Assembly (NCBI GenBank): GCA_019925105.1
Contig: JAHGAU010000012.1
Span: 1,364,001-1,428,000 of the forward strand
Direction of reading: 5' to 3'
DNA from: Niebla homalea
Lineage: Eukaryota > Ascomycota > Lecanoromycetes > Lecanorales > Ramalinaceae
DNA length: 64,000 nucleotides
This document shows, in pieces, positions 25,100 to 37,794 of this stretch; position 1 is the stretch's first letter; each line of letters opens with the position of its first letter. A model generated the notes under the pieces. That model made no database searches, was not told where the DNA came from, and saw only the letters and a program-made list of their open reading frames with translations. Made by a program: the position numbers and the translations under genes.

Positions 25100-28000
25100 T
25101 TTAAATAATATTTTTTTAATATTTAATTTAACTTATAAACGGTAGTAAACTTATAATATAAAATGTATCCGTAAATAATACCTATACGTAAGCTATATTA
25201 CTAAAAATCGACTTAATTAAGCGTAAAATACCACGGTTATAAATAGAGAAGCCTACTTAATTACTTATATTCTTAAATTAAAAGGGGAGGACGTTTTATT
25301 AATAAAAATATATAAACTATTATTTCTTAGTCTTATTAAAAGCCGTAAACGCTTATATACCGGAGAGTTAAGTTAATACTAAGTTAATAAAGTTAAGACG
25401 TAAGGCCCTTAAAGTTAAAATATATACGTAAAGCCTTAATTAAGGTTTAAATAAGAAATTTAAAACGTTAAATAAATATTAAATATATTATAGAACTCTA
25501 TTAAGTTTAAAGCCTTAAAGACCGTATTAAAATCAAGTTTTTTAAAATTAATTGAAGATAAATTACTTGGATTTAAGCGTATTACGGCTTAAAATTACTT
25601 ATTTTAATTTGATTTTAAAGAATAAATACGGGACGGAATAGGTAATTAATAGTTAAACCTTTTAAAGTAAGGATTAATCCTTAAAAAAGGGGGTTAAGAA
25701 CTAAATATAGAATTCTTTAATAAGTAATTAAACTTAAAACGAGCTTATTTATTACGGATTATAAAAATTAAAGTCCTTAAGTTAAGGTAAAATAATTAAA
25801 ATAAATTTAAACGCTTTAATTATAAAGATTAAAAGCTTTTAAGTAGAAAAAGGTAATAATCTTAAGGATATATATATAGCGTTATAATATATTATAAAGT
25901 TTCGTTCTAATCTTAATTAAAATAAAGAATACTTTAATTAATAAGGCCTTATATTGCTTATTACCTTAAATTATATAATAGTCTTATACGAAATATAATA
26001 TTTAAACCTTATTATTTAGTAATATTATTATATATAAAATACCCTTTTTCCCTTTATACTTAAAAACCTAAGAAAGGAAGACCGTCTTAATTTAATTAAT
26101 AAAAATTAAGTTAAAGACCGGGATTACTTATTACCGTAAACGCCGAAGTTATACGATAGTTTTAGCTTAAAAGCATTTAAAGAACCTTTAATTAACTTAT
26201 TAAATATTATTATTTTTAAATTAAATATAAATATTAAGAATTAGATATTATCGTTTAACGTAAATTACCCTTTACCCTTAAATAGTAAGTCTTTAATATA
26301 TTAAACGTTATTAAACTTAAATATTATTAATAATTATAATATAATTAATATCTTATTAATATTATCTTCTATATACTTTATTAAGAATAACGATTAAAAA
26401 AGACTTTATTATAAAAGGGTTTCCTTTAAGTTTAATCCCTTTATTAATAAATTAACGGTAATAAATATTATAAAGTTAATAAATAAAGGATTAAATAACG
26501 ATTAATAACCTTTAAAAGTTAAAGAAGAAAGATACCCTTAAGGTATATATAACCTTAAAGAATCGTTACGGTATTAATATTAAGTATTTAATTAATATTA
26601 TAGAAAGCCCGAATATAATCTAAAAAAGACTTAAGGATTAATATAAGCTTTAAGGATCCAATCTATATACGGAGCTTATTTAAAAACTTATAGGTTTATA
26701 AAAGACCCTAAATATAATAATCGATAAATATAATAACCGTTATTAGAAAGTTTATACCGAGATTAAGGCGATTAATAACTCTTTAATTATCCCAGATTAT
26801 CTTATTATTTAAATATTCTTAAGTAAATTAAAGGAGTTATACTAAATATAATACTTAATACTTATTTAAATGGCTATATAATAAGGCCCGGGTACCCTTA
26901 AATTTCACGATATTATATAAAGGGCCCGTAATAAGGAGGCTCGGGCGGCTATTTAGTAATTAAATGTTTCAATATAAGTTTATAAGGATATATTAAAGGG
27001 TAATAATAAAAGGACCTTTAATAAGATTTAAGAAAGGTTTATCTATTAATATTATACCCAGAAAGGGCGTAATAATAAGTATGTTAAAGATAAATATTAA
27101 GACCTTTATTCTGAAAAAAAGCTTATAAAGTTCCGTATTAAGAAGGCTAAGATTACTAAGGAAATTACCACGTTTATAAATTTTTCGGTAATAGATTTTT
27201 ACTTATTAACGTATATATAATAATTAACGATAATAATATTGGTTATTTTAATAGATTTATAAAAGTTAATAATCTTTAATAATAATTATAATTAATATAT
27301 CTTTTATAAAAGGAAATCCTTTTAAAGTAAATTAAGACCCTATTAATCCTTATTTTTAAGGCCCGGGTTAATAAGAATAAGTTATATAAGGGGTATAAGT
27401 ATTACTTATATAATATATAAGGTGGACAATAAGCCGGTTAAGGTAAAATTTACGGATATAATATATTCCCCGGTAAACTTAATTAATCTTATATTTAAAA
27501 CGTAACTTCTGGACTATAGGGCTTAACTTAATACGACGTAAACGGTCCGGACGGTAACGTATAATCAGAAAAAACTCACTTATAGCAAATAGAACGGCCT
27601 ATTTATAATCGACTTATAAAAACCCTTTATTATTATAATAACGTTTAATATACTTTCGGTTACTCTTACCTAATATATACGTATAGGTTACTTCGGAGCT
27701 TAGAAATTATTTTAATTAATAAATATATTAACTAAGATAGATCTTAAATGTAAATACCGTAATAATAATAAGGTTAAAAATACTTATTATACGTATTATA
27801 TTATTAAACGGTTATACTCTTAATTATATAAGGGATATTTTAAACCTATAAAAAACCCGTTAAAGCTTATTTATATAGACCTTTTAGGGATAATTAACCC
27901 TTAAGGGTATAACGGAATAACATATTATATAACCTTCCGTAATAATAAAACTATAATATTAAAAATTTACCCGTTAATATATAAATTAAATATAATTTAA

Positions 28001-30058
28001 TAGTTTAAGGAGTTTAAAATTAAATATAAACGACCCCCGGATCGAAAGATTAAACGTTTTCGGACCGATAATAGGGGTAAATATACGTTTAAGGCCTTCT
28101 TGGATTACTTAAAATAATATAGGATTATCTTTAAGGTAATAATACGGGAAAGCTTTAAGTAAAATCTAATTAATAAAAAGATTAACCGGGAAATTAATAA
28201 GAAAATTAAGGTTATATGGATAATAAAAGGTATACTTAAAAGCTTTTAACCGGAATTAATTTAAACGGTAAATTATATAATTATACGGATACTATATATA
28301 TAGCTTAAAAGGTAATATTATATTAAACTTAATATAATAAGAAACCGGATATATCTTATATATAAACTTTAAGGTTAATTATATATATAAGAATAATAGG
28401 ATATTATATTAAGCTTAATAATAAATTAGAACTATATATCCTAATAAGTTTTAATAAAGGAATTAATAAATACTTTAAAATAATTAATTTATAAGTAAAA
28501 CGGTTTAATCTTATAATAAAAAACGTATACGATATATATATCGAGGAAAAACGGGTAATACCGTTGGATAACTCGGACCATAATAAATTAATTAACCGGA
28601 TTCAGGAACTTAAAAGGGCAAAAAGGCCTTAATAAGACCTTAATTTAAGGGAGAAGTTTGGGAATTACGGTTTAATTAAAACGGATATTATAAGTATAGG
28701 TTCTACCGTTATTAAGTAACCTATACGTCCGGCTATAATCCTTACTTAATAAACGGCTTTATTAGACCCTTTAAGCCTAACGGCCGAAGACTCAAAAATT
28801 AATTATAATTAAAAATAAAAATAATAAATTAAAAACTTAATTAAAGATAATTTTAACCTTATATTTCTTAATAAACTACATAATATATTATTAGATTTAC
28901 TTTTTTTCTTAACTTTATTAACCCGTAGTAAGGATAAATTATTATATCCTTTAACTTTAATATCCCTTAAAATAACCTCAAAGTTAATTAAGCTTAAAAC
29001 CTATAAAGAAGCTATAGTAAATAAGTATACCCGGATAAATTAAGAATTAGCGGAAAGTAATAAATATAGTTCCTTTAAAGAAAACGATATTTAAGTTTTA
29101 ATTACGCAGAATTAAATCTTTATTAACGTAACGATATTATAAAAACGGTAAATTTATATTCTTAAACGTAGAATTAATAATAATATAATTTACTATAAGG
29201 CCCGGTAAATAATATATAGTTTTAAATAATGAAAAGGTATTAATTATAATAAAACATTTATCTTAATAATAAAACCTATAAACTATAAGGTTCTTTTTAC
29301 TTTTATAGCGGTTAATAATTAGGATTTAAAGTAAATAAACGTTAAAATACCGTTTTTTTACGGTCTTATTAAAGAAGAAATATATCTAAAATAATTAAAA
29401 GGATAAGAAAAAACCGGTAAAAACGGTAAAAAGCTTTACTATAAGCTTAAAAAGGGCCTATATAGACTAAAGTAATTATTACGATTATAATATAACCGGT
29501 TTTAGGAATTTATAATTATATAGGACTTTAAACTTATTTATACGGACTATTACGTATTCCTTTACCTTAAAACCGGTATAATTGTAATTATTTATATAGA
29601 TAATATCTTAATAACCGGCCTATTTAAATAAGGGATTTAGGACTTAAAGGTTATATTTAATAAGGAATTCCGTATATTTTAACCTGGGTTTAATAAGTTA
29701 TTATTTAAGTATTATTATTACTTAAGATTAATAAAACCGAATAATTTATTTTAATTAAAAAGCTTATATTAAAAGGATAATATAAGATTATAATTAATAA
29801 AAAGCTTACCTAACGTATATATCTATATAAGTCAATTTTAGGCCGGAATTATTACTTAAAGGTTATTAAGTAAAGCCGGAGTTTAAATAATAATATTAAT
29901 CGGCCGTAAATTTACTAATATATATTATACTTAATATACGATTAAATATAGCTTATATAGTAATAATTATTAATTGGTATTCCGTAAATCCGTCTTATTA
30001 ATACTGGCTATATATAAGGTAAATTATATATTATTTACGGACTATTATATACTTTTAA
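25100..30058 (+). pseudogene. Copia-1 gag-pol relic
   Basis: The gag and protease part lies at about 25,100-27,400 and is not resolved. The pre-integrase and integrase follow: a block at about 27,870-27,960 reads IDLLGIINPQGYNG, and at 28,031-28,080 the frame gives RPPDRKIKRF then a DN-G-G/K-YT block matching the copia DNGGEY motif. Reverse transcriptase is at about 29,340-29,640, with a KGLYRLKQ-like block near 29,450 and the catalytic YVDD box at about 29,592-29,606 changed to YIDN, a GAT to AAT RIP change. RNase H is cut off at its start by LINE-4. Many RIP stops are present. Confidence 0.82.
30047..30058. repeat. Left target-site duplication of LINE-4
   Basis: ATATACTTTTAA, repeated at 41,907-41,918. 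In copia-2 the uninterrupted counterpart reads ATATACTTCTAG (reverse strand near 32,645), confirming that the target was copia sequence. Confidence 0.85.
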
Positions 30059-31724
30059 ATGATATTTAAGATAGGATGATAGCGACGAATAACGGGACCC
30101 CAGAGGTCAGAAACGATGTACGCGTATATAGCTTAAGTAACAGTAAAGATAATACCTTAAATACGATAAGCGGAAGCGGAATAATAAGGGTAAAAAAAAA
30201 GGAAAAATAAATGGCCTAAGTTAACAGGAACGGTAACAAGTCGCATAAACGACGTAATAAATACGAGATAAAAAGGCCTTAAATTGAATAGGGAGCCTAT
30301 AATTAATAAGATACGTATAAAGGGACGCGTATAACGCGTAAAGGTATTATTATAAAAGGTAATAAATAAAGGGCGGAGGGGACGAAAACGGTACGCGGGA
30401 ACGGATAAAGGGTAAGCGGAGGCGTAAAAGGCCTTATTAAGTATATATAAACTAAGAAAAAGCTAAGTAAAGATAAAGAAATATTAAATAAACAGGAATA
30501 AGTTACGAAAAGAAATAATTATTAAATATATAAGGAAAAAGTAAAAAAGAAAAAAGCAATAAAGGCGTTAAAAGGCCTCCTTATAATTATATAGAAAAAT
30601 ATTACGCTAAAGACCTAACCGATACTATAAATCGGGCTATGGGGAGTAAAAGACTTTTACGTAAAAGTAAAGAGAAATTTAAGGAAATTAGAAAGGTTAC
30701 GTAGAGCTTAAGGGGCGGTAATAAGGGCGCTGGTAAACGGAAGTAAAAAGAGATAAAAAGGATGCGTATAAAATAAAGGAATAACGGAGGAAACTTTAAA
30801 AAAAAGAGCGGGGATAAACTAAATAATAAGGGCCGCGAGGGCGGTACCGGTATTAATAATAAAGGAAATAAGGGCGGAGGAAAAGGCGGCGGCGTTAAGG
30901 AAAATAAGGATAATAATTATATAATTATCGGGCGAAAAAAAAAGGAATATAATAATAAAAATAAACCCGTTATAATTAATAAAGGCGTTTAAAGTAACGG
31001 GAAAACTATTAATAGAATAAATTATTACGGTATATAAGCTATAAAGTAAAAATATTTTCCTCAATATAACCTTATTAAAAATGAAAAAAAGGGTTAAAGA
31101 AGTTAAAGAGATAAGCCGGTAAAGGAAAATATAAAATAATAAAAATATTAAAATAATCCTTCGCTATCGCGGTAAACGGGATATACTTAATAAAATTTAC
31201 GGGGAAGGAAAGGAAACTATTTTAAGGCGGATAAAAAAGGAGAATACGGTTTTTACTTTAAGTTAAAGATCGTTAATTATAATTTCCCCGTTATAATAAA
31301 GAAATTAAATATTTTCGGTTATATAAAAAAATACTTTACGGTTATCTTAAGCGTAACGTTAATAAGGATATATAACGATATCCTTAATAAAGGGGTAATA
31401 AAGGGTAAGTCCTTTAAGTTAATAAAACCTTAAGACCGGGCAGCGGATATTTATTAATATTTTAAATATTAAAAATACGGGTATATTATTACGAAGTACC
31501 TTAATAATATAAAGTACGCGGTATATATTAAAAGGCATAATATATATAAATATATTAACTTAATAATAAAGGGCTTAATAAAAAACGCGCTGAAATACGC
31601 GGTATATAATAATAATAACTACTTAATATAAGACTTATAATATACAATAAAAGCAAAAGAGACTTAACGTAAAAAAACTAGGATAGCGGTTAAGGTTTAA
31701 CGTTATAATTTATATAAACCTAGA
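30059..31724 (+). mobile_element. LINE-4, 5' segment (full-length Tad-like LINE)
   Basis: This is the complete 5' leader and most of ORF1. The leader around 30,078-30,120 keeps an almost unmutated sequence shared with LINE-1 at 15,160-15,200. Only these two copies carry the extreme 5' end, which may explain the lower RIP load. ORF1 occupies roughly 30,360 onwards. The copy is cut at 31,724 by copia-2 and resumes at 37,795. Confidence 0.88.
31720..31724. repeat. Left 5-bp target-site duplication of copia-2
   Basis: CTAGA directly before the LTR TGTTG start; repeated at 37,790-37,794. Five base pairs is the usual integrase footprint of copia elements. Confidence 0.88.
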
Positions 31725-31886
31725 TGTTGAAGTTGAGAGGTGTAAGTTACTTAATTATTACTATGTACAAAGTGAGACTATATGCAAGGCCATATGCCGC
31801 TATCCCACTCGGGTCTAGCACGTCCGCCTTATCTAATCTGATCCGCGTTACGTGATCTCCCAAGTGGCGATCCTGCACATTTAATA
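31725..31886 (-). repeat. 3' LTR of copia-2
   Basis: 162 bp, TGTTGAAG to ATTTAATA on the + strand. The right end was CATTCAACA, as preserved in the other LTR, and has two CpA to TpA changes here. The copy is little mutated in its body. Confidence 0.92.
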
Positions 31887-31899
31887 TTCCCCTTTGAAC
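31887..31899 (-). promoter_or_regulatory. Polypurine tract of copia-2
   Basis: On the element strand GTTCAAAGGGGAA directly precedes the 3' LTR, the position and composition of a plus-strand priming polypurine tract. Confidence 0.7.
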
Positions 31900-32000
31900 T
31901 TCGTATATAGTCCGTAAATCTCACTTACTGAACAGCTCCTTTATAGCCCTAACGTTATATCCTTTTATATAAAAGTCTAATTACCGTATTTGCTAAGTAA

Positions 32001-32054
32001 CTCCCCTGGTTATTATATAGCTAGCTCCCCTGGTTATTAAGTAATTAGCTCCCC
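32001..32054 (-). repeat. 24-bp tandem repeat in the copia-2 3' region
   Basis: CTCCCCTGGTTATTA occurs at 32,001 and 32,025, with a partial third copy at 32,049 (CTCCCCTG). Period 24 bp, between the RNase H end and the polypurine tract, so probably 3' untranslated. Confidence 0.75.
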
Positions 32055-32149
32055 TGTATAGTTACCACCTACCTATTACTTATCACCCGGCTTATTATCA
32101 GGTCCGTTATCGGTAAGTATACGGTCTTTAGACTATCGATATAATGGCT

Positions 32150-35100
32150 CCTTAAGGCTTAACGCCCGTCTAAACTGCATAAAGGTTTTAATAAATAGGG
32201 CCTTTATTAACCCGTCAGTTACCTGCTCCGTAATATAGATATACTCGAGATTAACGGTGTTAACCTTAAGTTATTCCCGTAACCAGTATAGTTGGATGTT
32301 TATATGCTTTATCCTTACATGATATACCGGGTTTTTGGCCAGTGCGATAGCCCCTTAATTATTACCATAGATTATAATAATAAGTATATATCCAGATTTA
32401 TCGGGTTATATTTACCCTAATAGGTCCTTCAGCCAGATAGCTTCCTTAATAGCCTACGTTTATCCCGTATATTCGGCTTTACAGGTAAATAACGCCATAA
32501 TCGGTTACCTTTTTAAGGACCAGTAAATCGGTATACTCTTTACGTTAAAGAGATAACTTAAAATTAACCTGCGGGTGGAATCGGCCGCAAAATCGGAGTC
32601 AATATACCCATTAAAAGCCCTAAGTTTGCCTTTATATATTAACTAGAAGTATATAGTAATCCGTAAATAACGTATAATTTACCTTATATATAATTAATAT
32701 TAATAAAACGGATTTATAGAATACCGGTTAATAACTATTACCGTATAAGCTATATCCAGTCGTATATTAAGTATAGTATATATTAATAAACTTACGGCTG
32801 ATTAATATTACTATTTAAACTCCGGTTTCACTTAATAGCCCTTAAGTAACGGTTCCGGCCTGAAATCGACTTATATAGGTATATATATCGGGTGGGCTTC
32901 TTACTGGCTATAATTTCGTATTACCCTTTTAATATAGGCTTCTTAATTAAGACGGATCGTTCGGTTTTATCGGTCTTAAATAATAGTAATATTTAGGTAA
33001 TAATTTATTAAACCCAAATTAAATATACGGAATTCCTGGTTAAATATAGTCTTTAAGTCCCGAATCCCTTATTTAAACGGATTAATTATTAGGACGTTAT
33101 CTATATATATAGTTACGATTATACCGGTTTTAGGGTAAAGGAATACGTAATAATCCGTATAAATAAATTTAAAACCCTATATAATTATAAATTCTTAAAA
33201 ACGATTATATTATAACCATAATAATTACTTTAATCTATATAGGCCCTTTTAAGCTTATAATAGAGCTTCTTACCGTTTTTACCGGTCTTTTTTTATCCTT
33301 TTAACTATTTTACGTATACTTTTTCCTCGATAAAACCGTAAAGGAACGTTATTTTAACGTTTATCTACTTTAAATCCTAATTATTAACCGCTATAAAAGT
33401 AAAGAAAACCTTATAATTTATAAGTTTTATTATTAAGGTAAACGTCTTATTATAATCGATACCTTTACGTTATTTAAAGTTACGTATTACCTACCGGGCC
33501 TTATAGTGAATTATATTACTATTAGCTTTACGTTTAAGGGTATAAATCTACCGTCTTTATAATATTATTACGCCGGCGGGAATTTAGTTCCGCGTAATTA
33601 AGACTTAAGTATCGTTTTCTTTAAGGGAACCGTATTTATTACCTTCCGTTAGCTCTTAATTTATCCGGGTATACTTATTTACTATAGCTTCTTTATAGGT
33701 TTTAAGCTTAATAAGTTTTAAAGTTATCTTAAGGGATATTAAGGTTAAAGGATATAACGGTTCGTCCTTATTATAGGTTAATAAAGCTAAGAAAAAGAAT
33801 AGATTTAATAATATATTATGCGGTTTATCCGGAAATATAAGGCCGGGATTATCTTTAATTAAATTCTTAATTTACTACTTTTATACTTAATTATAATTAA
33901 TCTTTAGGTCTTCTGCCGTTAAACTTAAGGGGTCCGGTAAAGCTATCCGTTAAGTAAAAACTATAGTCGGACGTATAAATCGTTTAATAAAGGTAAAGTT
34001 TATATTAATAATATCCGTCTTAATTAAACCGTAATTCCTAAACTTCTCCTTTAAATTAAAATCTTATTAAGGCTTTCTTACTTTTTAAGCTTTTAAATTC
34101 AGTTAATAAGCTTTTTATAATCCGAGTTATTTAACGGTATTACCCGTCTTTCCTCGATATATACGTCGTATACGTTCTTTATTATAAGGTTAAACCGTTT
34201 TACCCGTAAATTAATTACTTTAAAGTATTTATTAATCCCTTTATTAAAACCTATTAAAATATACGGTTCCGACTTATTATTAAACTTAACCCGGTAACCT
34301 ATAATTCTTACGTATACGATTGACCTTAGGGTCCGTATATAGGATACGTCCGATTTCTTATTATATTAAGCTTAATATAATATTACCTTTTTAAGCCGTA
34401 TATATAATATCCGTATAATTATATAGTTTACCGTTTAAATTAACTCCGGCCAAAAGCTTTTAAATATATCCCCCGTTATTTATATAACTTTAATCTTTTT
34501 ATTAATCTCCCGGTTAATCCTTTTATTAATTGGATTTTATTTAAGGCTTTTACGTATTATTACCTTAAAGATAATTCTATATTATTTTAAATAATTTAAG
34601 AAGGCCTTAAACGTATATTTACCCCCGCCGTCGGCCCGAAAACGTTTAATTTTTCGATCCGGGGGTCGTTTATACCTAACTTTAAACTCCTTAAACCGTT
34701 AAACCACGTCCGATTTATATATTAATAAGTAAACTTTTAATATTATAATCTTATTATTACGGAAGGTTATATAATACGTTATTCCGTTATACTTTTAAAG
34801 ATTAATTATCCCTAAAAAATCCGTATAAATAAGCTTTAACGGGTTTTCTATAAATTTAAAATATCCTTTATATAATCGAAAATATAACCGTCCGGTAATA
34901 TAATATATATAATAAACGTTTTTAGCCTTATTATTATTACGGCGTTTACGTTTAAGATCCATTTTAATCGATACGTCCGTTAATTAGAATAATTTTTAAG
35001 CTCCGAAGTAGCCTATACGTATATATTAAATAAATATAGCCGAAGGTACGTTAAATACCGTTATAATAAGGGTAAATTCTTATAGGTCGATTATAAATAG

Positions 35101-37600
35101 GCCGTTTTATTTACTATAAGTAAGCTTTTTCTAACTATATATTACCGTCCGGACCGTCCGCGTTATATTAAGTTAAGCCTTATAATCCAGAAGTTACGTT
35201 TTAAATACGAAATTAATTAAGTTCGCCGGGGAATATACTATATCCGTAAATTTTACTTTAACGGGCTTATTATCCACCCTATATATTATATAAGTAATAT
35301 TTATACCCTTTATATAACTCGTTCTTATTAACCCGGGCCTTAAAGATAAAGATTAATAGGGTTTTAATTCCCTTAAAAGAATCTTTTCTTATAAAAAATA
35401 TATTAATTATAATTATTATTAAGGATTATTAGCTTCTATAAATCTATTAAGGTAATTAATATTATTATCGTTAATTATTATATATATATTAATAAGTAAA
35501 AGTTTATTACCGAAAGGTTTATAGGCGTGATAATTTCCTTAATAATTTTAAACTTCTTAATACGGAACTTTATAAACTTTTTTTCAGGGTAAAGGTTTTA
35601 ATATTTATCCTTAATATATTTATTATTATACCTTTTTTAAGTATAATGTTAATAAATAAGCTTTTCCCGGGTTTTATTAAAAGTCCTTTTATTATAACCC
35701 TTTAACGTATCCTTATAAGCCTATATTAAGACGTTTAATTATTGGATAGCCGCTTAAGCTTCTTTATTACGGGCTTTTTATATAATATCGTGAAATTTAA
35801 AGGCACCCGGGCTTTATTATACTGCCGTTTAAGTAAATACCGAGTATTACGTCTGCTATGATTCCCTTAGTCTATTTAAGAATATCTGGATAACAAAATA
35901 ATCCGGGATAATTAAAAAACTATTAATCGTTTTAATCTTAATATAAACTTTTTAATGGCGGTTATTATACTTATTAATTATTATATCCGGGGTCTTTTAT
36001 AAACTTATAAGCTCTTAGGTAAGCTCTATATATAGACCGGACCCTTAAGGCTTATATTAATCCTTAAGTTTTTTTAGATTATATCCGGGTTTTCTATAGT
36101 ATCGATTAAATATTTAATATTAATACCGTAATAATTCTTTAAGGTTATATATACCTTAAGGGTATCTTTTTTTTTAACTTTTAAAGATTATTAATTATTA
36201 TTTAATCCTTTATCTATTGGCTTTATAATATCCACTATTATTAATCTATTAATAAAGGGATCGAGCTTAAGGGAAACCCCCTATAATGGAGTCTTTCTTA
36301 ATTGTTATTCTTAATAAAATATACGGAAGATAATATTAATAAAATATTAATTATACTATAATTACTAATAGTATTTAAGTTTAATAACGTCCAGTATATT
36401 AAAGACTTATTATTTAAGGATAAAGGGTAGCTTACGTTAAACAATAATGTCCAATTCTTAATATTTATACTTAGCCCGAAGATAATAGTATTTAATGGAT
36501 CGATTAAGGGTTCCTTAAACGCTTTTAAGTTAAAGCTATCGTATAACTTTAACGTTTATAATAATAAGTAATCCCGGTCTTTAATTTAATCTTTATTAAT
36601 TAAATTAAAACGGTCTTCCTTTCTTAGGTCTTTAAGTATAAAGGGAAAAAAGGGTACTTTATATATAATGATATTACTGAATAATAGGGTTTAAGTATTA
36701 TATTTCATACGGGATTATTATATAATTTAAGGTAATAAGCAATATAAAGCCTTATTAATTAAAATATTCTCTATTTTAATTAAGATTAAAATAAAACTTC
36801 ATAATATACTATAACGCTATATATATACCCTTAAGATTATTACCTTTTTTTTATTTAAGGGCTTTTAATCTTTATAATTAAAGCGTTTAAATTTATTTTA
36901 ATTATTTTACCCTAACTTAAGGACTTTAATTTTTATAATCCGCAATAAATAAACTTATTTTAAGTTTAATTATTTATTAAAGAATTCTATAGCTAATTCT
37001 TAACCCCTTTTTTAAGGATTAATCCTTACTTTAGGAAGTTTAACCGTTAACTATTTATTCCGTCCCGTATTTACTTTTTAAAATCAGGTTAAAACGAGTG
37101 ATTTTAAGCCATAATATACTTAAATCCGAGTAATTTATTTCTGATTAATCTTAAAAAAACTTGATTTTAATACGGTCTTTAAAACTTTAAACTCGGTAAA
37201 GTTTTATAGTATATTTAATATTTATTTAATATCTTAAATTTTTTACTTAAACCCCGGTTAAGGCTTTACGTATATATATTAGCCTTAAGGGCTTTACGTT
37301 TTAACTTTATTAATTCAGCGCCGGCTTAACTTTTTAATATATAAGCGTTTACGGCCTTTAATAGGGCTAAGAAATAACGGTTTATATATTCTTATTAATA
37401 AAACGTTCTCCTTTCTTAATTCAAGAATATAAATAATTAAGTAGGCTTCTTTATTTATAGCCGTAATATTATACGCCTAGCCAGGTCGATTTTTAATAAT
37501 ATAGTTTGCGTATAGGTATTATTTACGGGTATATTTTATACTATAAGTTTACCACCGTTTATAAGCTAAATTAAATATTAAGAAAACGTTATCTAAATAT
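32150..37600 (-). pseudogene. Copia-2 gag-pol relic
   Basis: Read on the - strand. Gag and protease occupy about 37,600-35,200 and are unresolved. Integrase follows; at about 34,670-34,621 the frame reads RPPDRKIKRFRADGGGKYT, matching the copia DNGGEYT region with changed residues. The reverse transcriptase catalytic box near 33,110-33,094 is YIDN instead of YVDD. RNase H is the clearest part: from 32,607 it reads GYIDSDFAADSTRR, then a PIYWSLKR block, a CKAEYTG block, and GAIALAKNPVYHVRIKHI near 32,350-32,300. The tail EQVTDGLIKALFIKTF lies at about 32,231-32,181. Stops are rare in RNase H and dense upstream. Confidence 0.88.
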
Positions 37601-37615
37601 TTAAACGCGTAGTCC

Positions 37616-37627
37616 GGGCTTATAACT
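37616..37627 (-). promoter_or_regulatory. Primer binding site of copia-2
   Basis: On the element strand AGTTATAAGCCC directly follows the 5' LTR, identical to copia-1. Apart from one RIP-type change it is complementary to the anticodon arm of initiator Met tRNA, the copia-type internal primer. Confidence 0.68.
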
Positions 37628-37789
37628 TATTGAAGTTAAGAGGTATAAGTTACTTAATTATTATTATATATAAAGTAAGACTATATATAAGGCTATATGC
37701 CACTATCCCACTCGGGTTTAGTACGTCCGCCTTATCTAATCTGATCCGCGTCACGTGATCTCCTAAGTGGCGATCCTGCACATTCAACA
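37628..37789 (-). repeat. 5' LTR of copia-2
   Basis: 162 bp, the same length as the LTR at 31,725. The right end CATTCAACA is unmutated; the left end TATTGAAG is a RIP form of TGTTGAAG. An open frame on the - strand across this LTR is incidental. Confidence 0.92.
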
Positions 37790-37794
37790 CTAGA
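37790..37794. repeat. Right 5-bp target-site duplication of copia-2
   Basis: CTAGA, partner of 31,720-31,724. After it, LINE-4 sequence resumes in register with LINE-2 near 7,540. Confidence 0.88.

Larger units (their letters stand above)
24908..30058 (+). mobile_element. Copia-1, Ty1/copia retrotransposon, 3' end lost
   Basis: It begins with a 162-bp 5' LTR and a tRNA primer site, then gag and pol in copia order. It runs to 30,058, where LINE-4 is inserted at the start of the RNase H region. To the right of LINE-4 (from 41,919) only about 6-8 further bases match copia-2 before homology stops, so roughly 0.75 kb of the 3' end, including the 3' LTR, is missing. It is heavily RIP-mutated. Its family identity with copia-2 is clear across LTR, integrase and RT. 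Confidence 0.88.
31725..37789 (-). mobile_element. Copia-2, complete 6,065-bp Ty1/copia element
   Basis: A full element on the - strand with two 162-bp LTRs, primer site, gag-pol region, polypurine tract and 5-bp duplications, inserted in ORF1 of LINE-4. Mutation is uneven: the 3' end of the element (31,725 to about 32,640) keeps much normal sequence, and the rest is heavily RIP-mutated. The spared part is what copia-1 lacks. The many in-frame stops make it non-autonomous now. Confidence 0.93.

Noticed and set aside
30819..31064. 81-codon open frame on the - strand
   Set aside because: It lies antisense to ORF1 of LINE-4, where RIP stops on the sense strand leave the other strand open by chance.
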